Translations under genes and position numbers: made by a program
Shown here: piece after piece, positions 46,566-54,061 of the stretch
Layout: each line of letters begins with the position of its first letter
Numbering within the stretch: the first letter of the stretch is position 1
The notes under the pieces: generated by a model
The model's input: only the letters and a program-made list of their open reading frames with translations
What the model was told of the DNA's origin: nothing
The model's database searches: none
Source: JAIQET01 sp035542575
GTDB lineage: Bacteria > Acidobacteriota > Terriglobia > Terriglobales > Acidobacteriaceae
Assembly (NCBI GenBank): GCA_035542575.1
Contig: DATKLE010000155.1
Span: 23,583-87,582 of the forward strand
Direction: 5' to 3'
Length of the DNA stretch: 64,000 nt

Positions 46566-48206
46566 TCAAATCCTGCGCAACCGGAACCAGTAGAACTGAT
46601 ACGGTCCCATGGTTAACAGATACGGCAAGTCCCCGATCCGCGGAAAAATGTTCCTGCCAAACATCTCGATCAGAATGTTCCCCTTGTAGCGGCGCAGGTC
46701 CAGTTCCACCGCCTGGGCCGAATTGGAAAGATTGTTGACCACCAGGATGGCCTCCTTCTCCAGTTGCCTGACGTAGGCCAAAACCCGGTGGTTGGCGGGA
46801 TAAAGGAATTCCATAGAGCCCCGGCCAAACACCGCGGTTGATTTTCGCACCTTGATAATGCGCTTCATCCAGGACAGCAGCGAGTGATCGAAGCGCTTTT
46901 GCGACTCTACGTTGACCACCTGATAGCCGTACACCGGGTTCAGGATGAGCGGCGAGTACAGGCTTTCCGGGTCGGCGGTAGAAAAGCCTGCGTTCCAACT
47001 GCCGTCCCATTGCATGGGGGTCCGAACCCCGTTGCGATCGCCGAGATGGATATTGTCGCCCATGCCGATTTCATCGCCGTAGTAAATGATGGGGGTGCCG
47101 GGCAGAGACATCAGCATCCCGTTCATGAGTTCGATGCGGCGGCGGTCATTGCCGAGCAGCGGCGCCAACCGCCGCCGGATGCCTAGATTCAGGCGCATGC
47201 CCTTGTCTTTGGCGTACTCGTCGTACATGTAGTCCCGTTCCATGTCGGTGACCATCTCGAGCGTAAGTTCGTCATGGTTGCGCAGGAACAGGCACCACTG
47301 GCAGGTCTCGGGAATCCGGGGGGTCTGCTGCAGGATCTCGGTGATGGGTTTGCGGTCCTCCAGCTTGAGCCCCATGAACATTCTGGGCATGAGCGGAAAG
47401 TGAAACGCCATGTGGAATTCATCGCCACTGGCGAAATAGTGCTGGAGATCGGCCGGCCACTGGTTGGCCTCCGCCAGGAGCATCTTCCCGGGGAAGTGCT
47501 GCTCGAGTCGGGCGCGAAATTCTTTGAGCACGGCATGGGTTTCCGGCAGGTTCTCGCAGGAGGTGGCCTCGCGTTCGACCAGGTAAGGAACGGCGTCCAG
47601 GCGAAAGCCATCCACGCCCAATTCCATCCAGAATTTCATCACCTCCCACATGGCATCACGAACCGCAGGGTTGTCGTAGTTCAGGTCAGGCTGGTGGCTG
47701 AAAAACCGGTGCCAGTAGTACTCCTTGGAAACCGGGTCCCAGGCCCAGTTGGACATCTCAGTATCGAGAAAGATGATGCGCGCACCGCGATATCGCGTGT
47801 CGGTATCACTCCACACGTACCAATCGCGGCGGGGATTGCTGCGGGAACTGCGCGACTCCTGGAACCAGGGATGCTGGTCGGAGGTATGGTTGAGCACCAT
47901 CTCGATGATGACGCGGATGCCGCGCTTGTGGGCCGCCTCGAGGAATGCCCTGAAATCATCGAGGTTGCCATAGCTGGGATGGACCGACTTGTAGTCCGAG
48001 ATATCGTAACCATCGTCGCGCAAAGGCGAAGGAAAGAACGGCATCAGCCACAGCGCAGTGATGCCCAGTTCCTGCAGGTAGTCGAGCTTGTGGGCCAGGC
48101 CGCGGAAGTCACCGATGCCATCACCGTCCCCGTCATGGAAGGTGCGGACGTGGACCTGGTAGATGATGGCGTCTTTGTACCAGAGCGCATCCGGCAGTGT
48201 GGTCAA
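46566..48206 (-). CDS. treS: Trehalose synthase (maltose alpha-D-glucosyltransferase), GH13
   Basis: TreS interconverts maltose and trehalose, a compatible solute. The 546-residue protein shows GH13 motifs: nucleophile region DGFRLDAVPYL, acid/base LLAEANQWP, FLRNHDELTLEM, and the TreS hallmark start (DALWYKDAIIYQVHVRTF, DGDGIGDFRGL). It lacks a fused maltokinase domain. The start is TTG 48206 with GGAGA 7 bases upstream. It opens the cluster treS, glycosyltransferase, channel, and is preceded by an ECF sigma factor gene 204 bases upstream. Confidence 0.93.
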   Translation of the reverse strand: MTTLPDALWYKDAIIYQVHVRTFHDGDGDGIGDFRGLAHKLDYLQELGITALWLMPFFPSPLRDDGYDISDYKSVHPSYGNLDDFRAFLEAAHKRGIRVIIEMVLNHTSDQHPWFQESRSSRSNPRRDWYVWSDTDTRYRGARIIFLDTEMSNWAWDPVSKEYYWHRFFSHQPDLNYDNPAVRDAMWEVMKFWMELGVDGFRLDAVPYLVEREATSCENLPETHAVLKEFRARLEQHFPGKMLLAEANQWPADLQHYFASGDEFHMAFHFPLMPRMFMGLKLEDRKPITEILQQTPRIPETCQWCLFLRNHDELTLEMVTDMERDYMYDEYAKDKGMRLNLGIRRRLAPLLGNDRRRIELMNGMLMSLPGTPIIYYGDEIGMGDNIHLGDRNGVRTPMQWDGSWNAGFSTADPESLYSPLILNPVYGYQVVNVESQKRFDHSLLSWMKRIIKVRKSTAVFGRGSMEFLYPANHRVLAYVRQLEKEAILVVNNLSNSAQAVELDLRRYKGNILIEMFGRNIFPRIGDLPYLLTMGPYQFYWFRLRRI

Positions 48207-48410
48207 GCTGCGTCTCCTACCATGCTTCGGTCACGGCCATTGCCGGCCGTCGAAGTACATGCTCTTCGTCTTGCATCGGCCATGAGACGCAGCGGCGCGA
48301 GACTTCCGGAGTTGATCTCGGAGAACTGAAGGAAGTGCCTGCAAAACCTGTAATCTACCACACTCAGTGCCAGTCAGACGGAAGAGGACAGGTCCTGGCC
48401 GAAGGGTTGG

Positions 48411-49091
48411 TCAACGAACGTCGGCGAGCTGGGCGCGCAGTTTGTGGGTGGCGCGAAACAGGGTGTTCTTGATGGTGCCTTCGGTGGTATTCAGAATGCC
48501 CGCGACGGTTCGCAGCCTCATCCCGTGATAGTGCTTGAGCTCGAACACCATGCGCTCGCGGGGAGAGAGTTTGCCCATGGCCCGCTGGATGCACCTGCGC
48601 AGTTCGCGACCCACAAAATTGCGCTCCGGGCTGGCGGCTGGACGCTGATCGGGCATGCGGTCGAGTACTTCCTCTTCCTCGCCGTCGGGAGAGAGGGTCG
48701 TGGTGAGATCGCGGCTGCGCGACGACTTCTTGCGCAGGTGATCGAGACAGAGATTGGTCACGATGCGATAGATCCAGGTGTAAAAAGAGCACTCAAAGCG
48801 GAAACGGGCCAGGTTGATGTAGGCGCGTAAAAATGCCTCCTGGTAAATGTCCTGTCCGTCCTCCTGCGAACCCGTGAGATGAACGGCGAGCCGCAGGACC
48901 GCCCGGTCGTATTGGTGTACCAATTCTTCGAAAGCCGCGGCATTCCCCTGCTGGGCCTGGCGGATCAGCAGGCTGTCGTCAACTCGAGCCGTGCGAACTA
49001 CCGCCGCGGTCCGGCTGGGAGGAACCAGTGGACGGTTCAGATACGCCGGCGAGCCCGGAATTTTGCTCATGTCTGACACGGTCGTTCCCAT
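48411..49091 (-). CDS. ECF-type RNA polymerase sigma factor
   Basis: The 226-residue protein has region 2 (AAFEELVHQYDRAVLRLAVH, then DIYQEAFLRAYINLARF, FYTWIYRIVTNLCLDHLRK) and region 4 (LSPRERMVFELKHYHGMRLR, TEGTIKNTLFRATHKLRAQL) of ECF sigma factors, with a long acidic linker (SPDGEEEEVLDRMPDQR). No anti-sigma gene is next to it, unlike most ECF systems; instead it follows a PP2C phosphatase whose stop codon abuts its ATG (TGAATG). That proximity suggests control by phosphorylation or partner switching. Confidence 0.93.
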   Translation of the reverse strand: MGTTVSDMSKIPGSPAYLNRPLVPPSRTAAVVRTARVDDSLLIRQAQQGNAAAFEELVHQYDRAVLRLAVHLTGSQEDGQDIYQEAFLRAYINLARFRFECSFYTWIYRIVTNLCLDHLRKKSSRSRDLTTTLSPDGEEEEVLDRMPDQRPAASPERNFVGRELRRCIQRAMGKLSPRERMVFELKHYHGMRLRTVAGILNTTEGTIKNTLFRATHKLRAQLADVR

Positions 49092-49997
49092 TCAGTCAGC
49101 GTCTCGATGCACTACGATCAGCGCGAAATCATCCTCGCGCGGGTGGCTTCCGGCGAAATCCTCCACGGCGCCCAGCGCGGAAAACAGGATAGCGGCAGCG
49201 CCTGAAGCGCAAGCCGTCTGTGCCGCAGCCAGCAGTCGTTCCATGCTGAAGTCTTCCCCGACGGCGTTGCGGCATTCTGTGATCCCATCCGAATAGCCGA
49301 GCAGCGTGTCCCCGGGATGGAGGATCGCCTTCCCGTTCGCGTAGGTGGCTGCGTTGAGCACGCCCAACAGAGGCCCGCCTGTACTCAAATCCTCCAATTT
49401 CCGGTTCGCCCGCAAAAGAAACGCCGGGGGATGTCCCGCGTTGCAGTAGGTGATCTCGCCGGTAGCCGGGTTCAGCCGCCCCAGGAACAAGCTGGCAAGG
49501 GGCAACCCCAGGCTGGTGCGCTGCAGGTCGCGATTGACGGCAGCCAGAGTTGCGGCGGGATCGCCATGGGAGCTGAATTGCAGGCGAACCAAACCGAGCA
49601 GGTGGGTGAACCACATGCCGGCCGGCAAGCCTTTGCCGGCGATGTCACCGATGGCAAAGATCAGGTCGCCGTCTGCTTCGAACAGGCTGGTGAAGTCGCC
49701 GGAGAGATGCCGCACGGGAAAGATCTCAGTGGCGATTTCGAACGGCCCACGACGCAACACACGCGGGCCGCAGAGCTGTCGTTGTGCCTGGGCCGCTTCG
49801 AAGAGCGCGCGCCGCAGGTCGTCGTGCTCGCCGCGGAGTTGAGCAAGCTGTTCTTCGAGCCCATGGCGGCGCGTCACTTCCGACAATGCGATCGCCTCGG
49901 AGTGGCGCGCGGACACCCCTACTCGATGCACAGCAGCTATGCGGCGCCGGGAGCTGCGGGTTTGGACAGCGTTCTCCACTTCCTTCTCCTGCGTCAT
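49092..49997 (-). CDS. PP2C-type (SpoIIE/RsbU) serine phosphatase
   Basis: The 301-residue protein has a coiled-coil-like N-terminal 70 residues (HGLEEQLAQLRGEHDDLRRA) and a SpoIIE phosphatase domain with HLSGDFTSLF, IGDIAGKGLPAGMW, CNAGHPPAFLL and the final REDDFALIVV. It is translationally coupled to the OmpR-type regulator upstream (ATGA overlap at 49994-49997) and to the ECF sigma gene downstream. No anti-sigma or STAS antagonist gene is adjacent, so its substrate is unknown. Confidence 0.9.
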   Translation of the reverse strand: MTQEKEVENAVQTRSSRRRIAAVHRVGVSARHSEAIALSEVTRRHGLEEQLAQLRGEHDDLRRALFEAAQAQRQLCGPRVLRRGPFEIATEIFPVRHLSGDFTSLFEADGDLIFAIGDIAGKGLPAGMWFTHLLGLVRLQFSSHGDPAATLAAVNRDLQRTSLGLPLASLFLGRLNPATGEITYCNAGHPPAFLLRANRKLEDLSTGGPLLGVLNAATYANGKAILHPGDTLLGYSDGITECRNAVGEDFSMERLLAAAQTACASGAAAILFSALGAVEDFAGSHPREDDFALIVVHRDAD

Positions 49998-50677
49998 CCA
50001 GAAACGAACTTGTAACCGGTGCCATGCACGGTCAGGATGAAACGCGGTTCCTCGGGCTTGGGCTCCAGCTTCTGCCGCAAGCGGACGATGTGGGCATCCA
50101 CCGTGCGCGTGGTCGGGAACCGGTCATAGCCCCAGACATCTTCCAGCAAGCGGTCGCGGCTCAGAGTCTCCCCGGGGTGACACAAGAAGTACTTAAGCAG
50201 TTCGAATTCCTTAGAAGAGAAATCCACTGCCTTCCCGCGCTTCGATACCTGGCAGCTGCGGAGGTTGACCTCGACGTCGCCGAAGGAGACGCGCTCCTGC
50301 TCCTTGGGAACGGGACGCGCGCGGCGCAGCACCGCCTTCACCCGGGCCAGCAGTTCGCGAATGGAAAACGGCTTGGTGACATAGTCATCCGCGCCCAACT
50401 CCAGGCCGACGACCTTGTCCACTTCCTGGCCGCGCGCGGTGAGCATGATGATGGGAACCGAAGGCCGTTTCGCCTTCAGCTGCTTGCAGACGTCCAGGCC
50501 GCTCATGCGGGGCATCATGACGTCGAGCACTACGAGATCGGGGGATTCGCTCAGGGCGCGTTCCAGGCCGGCCACGCCGTCGGGGGCGGTGATGACCTCG
50601 TAGCCTTCGTATTCGAAGTTGTCGCGCAACCCGGCGACCATGTTGGGCTCGTCTTCGACGATGAGAATCTTGGCCAT
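49994..50677 (-). CDS. OmpR/PhoB-family response regulator
   Basis: The 227-residue regulator has a receiver domain (Asp52 in VVLDVMMPRMSG, Lys102 in TKPFS) and a winged-helix DNA-binding domain (SSKEFELLKYFLCHPGETLS, TVDAHIVRLRQKL, RFILTVHGTGYKF). ATG 50677 is supported by GGGGAGA 8 bases upstream. The kinase gene lies just upstream (70 bases), and the stop overlaps the phosphatase start, forming kinase, regulator, phosphatase, sigma factor in sequence. Confidence 0.95.
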   Translation of the reverse strand: MAKILIVEDEPNMVAGLRDNFEYEGYEVITAPDGVAGLERALSESPDLVVLDVMMPRMSGLDVCKQLKAKRPSVPIIMLTARGQEVDKVVGLELGADDYVTKPFSIRELLARVKAVLRRARPVPKEQERVSFGDVEVNLRSCQVSKRGKAVDFSSKEFELLKYFLCHPGETLSRDRLLEDVWGYDRFPTTRTVDAHIVRLRQKLEPKPEEPRFILTVHGTGYKFVSG

Positions 50678-50746
50678 GCTTGCCGTCTCCCCAACTGCCA
50701 AACCTGGTTTGACACTTCAAGACGCAGCACGCTGCGTCTCCACTGC

Positions 50747-52408
50747 CTATGCGGGTACGACTGGCTCTGCCGTCCGCACCGGCAGGGCGATCACAAACTT
50801 GCTGCCCCTTCCCGGGGCGCTGTCCACTGACAATTCGCCGCCATGCGCCTCCACGATGTGGCGCACCAGCGCCAGCCCCAGCCCGCTGCCCTTGGTGTTG
50901 TGCACCAGGGGATCGCCGACGCGATAAAACTTCTCGAAAATCTTGTGCTGCTCCTGGGGTGGAATGCCGATGCCATGGTCCACCACTTCCAGCTTCACCG
51001 ATCCGTTATCGCGATACAGATTCACGCCGATGTACTTCCGGTCCTGTGAGTATTTGAGGGCGTTGTTGACCAGGTTGAGCAGCGAGCGGGCCAGGGCTTC
51101 GCGGTCCACGCGCATCGGCGGCACGGGATCGATCTTTTCTTCAAAGGTGAAGCCGTGCTGCTCGATCTGATAGCGGTAGGACTCGAGCGTGTTGTGCACC
51201 AGCTCGCGCAAGTCAGTTTCGCGAAATTCATATTCCTTGCGGCCGGCTTCGATCCGCGAAAAGTCTAGGATGTTGTTGATCAGCGCCGTCAGCCGCTCGC
51301 TCTCTTTGCGGATGATCTGGTAGTACTCCTGGTATTTCTCCGGGCTGGTGAGGCGGCCCATCTCCAGAGTTTCGGCATAGAGCCGAATCAGCGAGAGCGG
51401 CGTGCGCAGCTCATGCGAGACGTTGGAGACGAAGTCGGACTTGAGCTTGGCCAGGGCCATCTCCTTGCTCACGTTGTGGTAGGTGAGGAAGATCCCGCCG
51501 GTGAGCAACAAAGACAGCACCCCCAGAATCAGGAAGGCGGAACGCACAATGTGTTGCCCAATCGCCTCGAGCGTGGTCCCGTGCAGCTTGATGGCCAGGG
51601 TCAGGCCGGGGAACGCGCCTTCCATGTTTTTCTCCACCTCCGGGGTGCCACCGTCCCACCCGGCGGAGGCCGCCAGAGGAGTGGATTCGTTCCTGGGATG
51701 CAGCATCAGAACGGCGTGATTTGGGTCATTTTGCGATTCGGCCACATTGCGGCTCAGCACCGTCTCCAGCATCTCCGGGAAAAACTTGTCGCGCAGGTAC
51801 TCGGCATCAAAGACCATGCCGGCAATTGCCGGTTTGTCTCCCGATCCGTCCTTCTTGAGAAACATGAACGCCGACTGGTAAACGTGCTTGTCACCACGGG
51901 GAGCCCAAGTCGCAAAGGCGTAGTATGGAGTCCCTTTCTTCTCCATCTTGGCGATGTCCATACTTATGCCGGTGAACTCGATCTTCAGCCAGCCGGCATC
52001 CATCTTGTTCAGGTAATCGGCCTCCTTGCGGAAATCCGGATCGTCCAGTCGGCTGGGCTGGGAGCGAAACACCAGCCCCTTGTCGGGTGTGTAGACAAAG
52101 ACGTGGGCGATATAAGGATGCGAAGCCAGGATGCGGTCCAGGGTCTCCGAGCAGGCCTCGCCCGGCGCGGGCATCACGTAGCGGACATCGTCGGCCAGGT
52201 CGAAGGCTTTCTGGTTGATCTGCTTTTCGGAGATGGCCAGCACCTGGCTGAAATCGCGCTGGATGGCGGCTTCCACCGCGCGGTCGCGTTGGATGGACTT
52301 CAGATGCAGGGCGCCGAGGATCACCAGGGCGGCGGCGGGCAGCGCCACGGCGAGCTCCAACGTCAATAGCAACCGCCTACGCGCATTGGGACGCCGCTTG
52401 GGTTTCAT
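50747..52408 (-). CDS. Membrane sensor histidine kinase
   Basis: The 553-residue kinase has a membrane helix (RLLLTLELAVALPAAALVILGAL), a long extracytoplasmic sensor (about 36-290), a second helix (SAFLILGVLSLLLTGGIFLTY), a HisKA domain with His332 (VSHELRTPLSL) and an HATPase domain with N box (LLNLVNNALKYS), G1 (VVDHGIGIPP) and G2 (GSGLGLALV). No HAMP is evident. ATG 52408 has AGGAGA 6 bases upstream. It is the natural partner of the OmpR-type regulator just downstream. Confidence 0.94.
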   Translation of the reverse strand: MKPKRRPNARRRLLLTLELAVALPAAALVILGALHLKSIQRDRAVEAAIQRDFSQVLAISEKQINQKAFDLADDVRYVMPAPGEACSETLDRILASHPYIAHVFVYTPDKGLVFRSQPSRLDDPDFRKEADYLNKMDAGWLKIEFTGISMDIAKMEKKGTPYYAFATWAPRGDKHVYQSAFMFLKKDGSGDKPAIAGMVFDAEYLRDKFFPEMLETVLSRNVAESQNDPNHAVLMLHPRNESTPLAASAGWDGGTPEVEKNMEGAFPGLTLAIKLHGTTLEAIGQHIVRSAFLILGVLSLLLTGGIFLTYHNVSKEMALAKLKSDFVSNVSHELRTPLSLIRLYAETLEMGRLTSPEKYQEYYQIIRKESERLTALINNILDFSRIEAGRKEYEFRETDLRELVHNTLESYRYQIEQHGFTFEEKIDPVPPMRVDREALARSLLNLVNNALKYSQDRKYIGVNLYRDNGSVKLEVVDHGIGIPPQEQHKIFEKFYRVGDPLVHNTKGSGLGLALVRHIVEAHGGELSVDSAPGRGSKFVIALPVRTAEPVVPA

Positions 52409-52584
52409 CGTTGTCTCCTGATCCGGGTTTGCCTGGATCAGCCCGGCACAAAACATAGTTCAATGAGACAGGGCATGTGTCAATTGGGGGTAAAAGGATG
52501 TAAAAAGTTGTGAACGGGTTGACATGGCCGGTGCCCGGTTGCCGTGGGAGTCTAGCGAGAGGTTGGGGCCGGAGATCAGGCGGG

Positions 52585-53943
52585 CTAGGGTAGTTTGAAG
52601 TCGACGGTAATGTAGGTCTGGGCTTCCACCGCCCGGCCGTTCAAGAGATAGGGCTTGTAGCGCCACTGCTTGACCGCCTGATAGGCTGCCTGCCCTAGGA
52701 CGAAATAACCCCGAACCAGCTTCAGGTCGCGGACCGTCCCGTCTTTGGCGATCCAGGCCTCCAGGACCACCGGCCCATGCAACCCCGACCGCAACGCCTG
52801 CTCTGGGTAGATGGGCTGCACTTTCTGCACTAGCAGCTTTTGAGAAACATCTTCAGGAAGACTCACAGGCTCGAGGGTGCTTAAGAGGCTTGGACCGAAG
52901 GCCGCATTCACCGCGCGCACGCTGGCAATCTGCACTGGAGTTCTCAAGCTATCGGGAATATCTGTGCTGTTGGCGGAGGGCTGACTCAATCCGGATACCC
53001 CTTCCGGCTTGACTTGCAGAGGCTCCTGGCTGGGTGGCTTCGTGGCAGCGGTGCTGGGATGGGCCGCAACAGGGGTAACGCGAATGCGAGGATGCGGGCC
53101 GGTTCTGGCGCCGGGGGGTGCCGGACCCATATCCTGGGCGATTTCCTCATCGGCGGCAGGTTCGCGGTTGTTCGAAGGACGCAACCAGTCGTGGGTCTTC
53201 TCCAGAGCTTGCTGATAGAACTTGGTAACCGAGCCGGCCTCGATGCGCTGCCCGTCGCTAACCGCGTAACCCACCGAAAACGCGGCTACGCCACAGGCGA
53301 TCGCCAGCAGAGACGCCCGGCGCCCGCTATGGGCCTTGGGTTGGGGCTTCGGTTGGGCCTTCGCCGATCTTGACCGGTGTGGCCACATCGCAATGCCCCA
53401 GCCGGAACGGCGACGGCTGCGCACGGGAGAGGGGCCGAGGCTTTCAGCCAGGCTGACGGGTTCGTTCGGGCTCGCGGCCGAATCCTGGTCGTACATCCAT
53501 GCCGGGTGGGACTCGATTCTTGCCGGCAGGGCCTTGCTCTGAGAGGTGTTATTGAACTTGGGCAGCCAGGTCCTCAGGCAGCGCAGAAATTCGTCGCAGT
53601 TCAGCAGGGCATACTTGACCTTCTCGGGGGAGATGGGCCGAAGTATCGCCAGGTCAGCGCCGATCAGCCGGGCCGCGGAGGCGGCTTCTTCGTGGTTTAC
53701 GACGGCGACGGTAAAGGCGGCGCTGTTGGACTTTAGTTCGCGTGAGGTTTTGAGCAGGAAGCTGGCTTCGACGCCGTCGTTCCAGTCGGCGACGATGATC
53801 TCAAAGCTCCGGCTGGTGAGGCGTTCGACCGCGGCGAAGATTTCGCGACAGTGCTCGACTTCAAACTCAAGCTCTTGGAGGGCTTGGGCCAGAGGGCGCG
53901 ATGCCTCCTCGTTGGAGGAGAACAAGAGAGACAACGGCGACAT
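52585..53943 (-). CDS. Degenerate receiver domain fused to TonB C-terminal domain
   Basis: The 452-residue protein starts with a receiver-like domain (about 1-130) with a candidate Asp in IIVADWNDG but Arg in place of the conserved Lys (ILRPISPEKV). After a basic linker comes one membrane helix (SLLAIACGVAAFSVGYAVS), a Pro-rich stretch (about 285-365) typical of TonB spacers and a TonB C-terminal domain (VQPIYPEQALRSGLHGPVVL, then AYQAVKQWRYKPYLLNG). TonB domains contact outer-membrane receptors to pass on energy or signals; putting a cytoplasmic receiver on one is unusual. ATG 53943 is used; an upstream frame to 54102 would overlap hypF. Confidence 0.85.
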   Translation of the reverse strand: MSPLSLLFSSNEEASRPLAQALQELEFEVEHCREIFAAVERLTSRSFEIIVADWNDGVEASFLLKTSRELKSNSAAFTVAVVNHEEAASAARLIGADLAILRPISPEKVKYALLNCDEFLRCLRTWLPKFNNTSQSKALPARIESHPAWMYDQDSAASPNEPVSLAESLGPSPVRSRRRSGWGIAMWPHRSRSAKAQPKPQPKAHSGRRASLLAIACGVAAFSVGYAVSDGQRIEAGSVTKFYQQALEKTHDWLRPSNNREPAADEEIAQDMGPAPPGARTGPHPRIRVTPVAAHPSTAATKPPSQEPLQVKPEGVSGLSQPSANSTDIPDSLRTPVQIASVRAVNAAFGPSLLSTLEPVSLPEDVSQKLLVQKVQPIYPEQALRSGLHGPVVLEAWIAKDGTVRDLKLVRGYFVLGQAAYQAVKQWRYKPYLLNGRAVEAQTYITVDFKLP

Positions 53944-54061
53944 AGATATGAGGTTAGTGTGCCCAAAATGGGCCAGCAAGTTACCGAACGGCAAGCCTGG
54001 CGCGGCTTTTGGCCGGGTAACCGGCAGCCGGTTACTTGTCCGGTTGGACAAACAGGGGTAA

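Noticed and set aside
48207..48410. ECF-type promoter upstream of treS
   Set aside because: A GGCACTT-like stretch is present on the minus strand but no -10 GTC/TCTGA element at the right distance, so I cannot support it.
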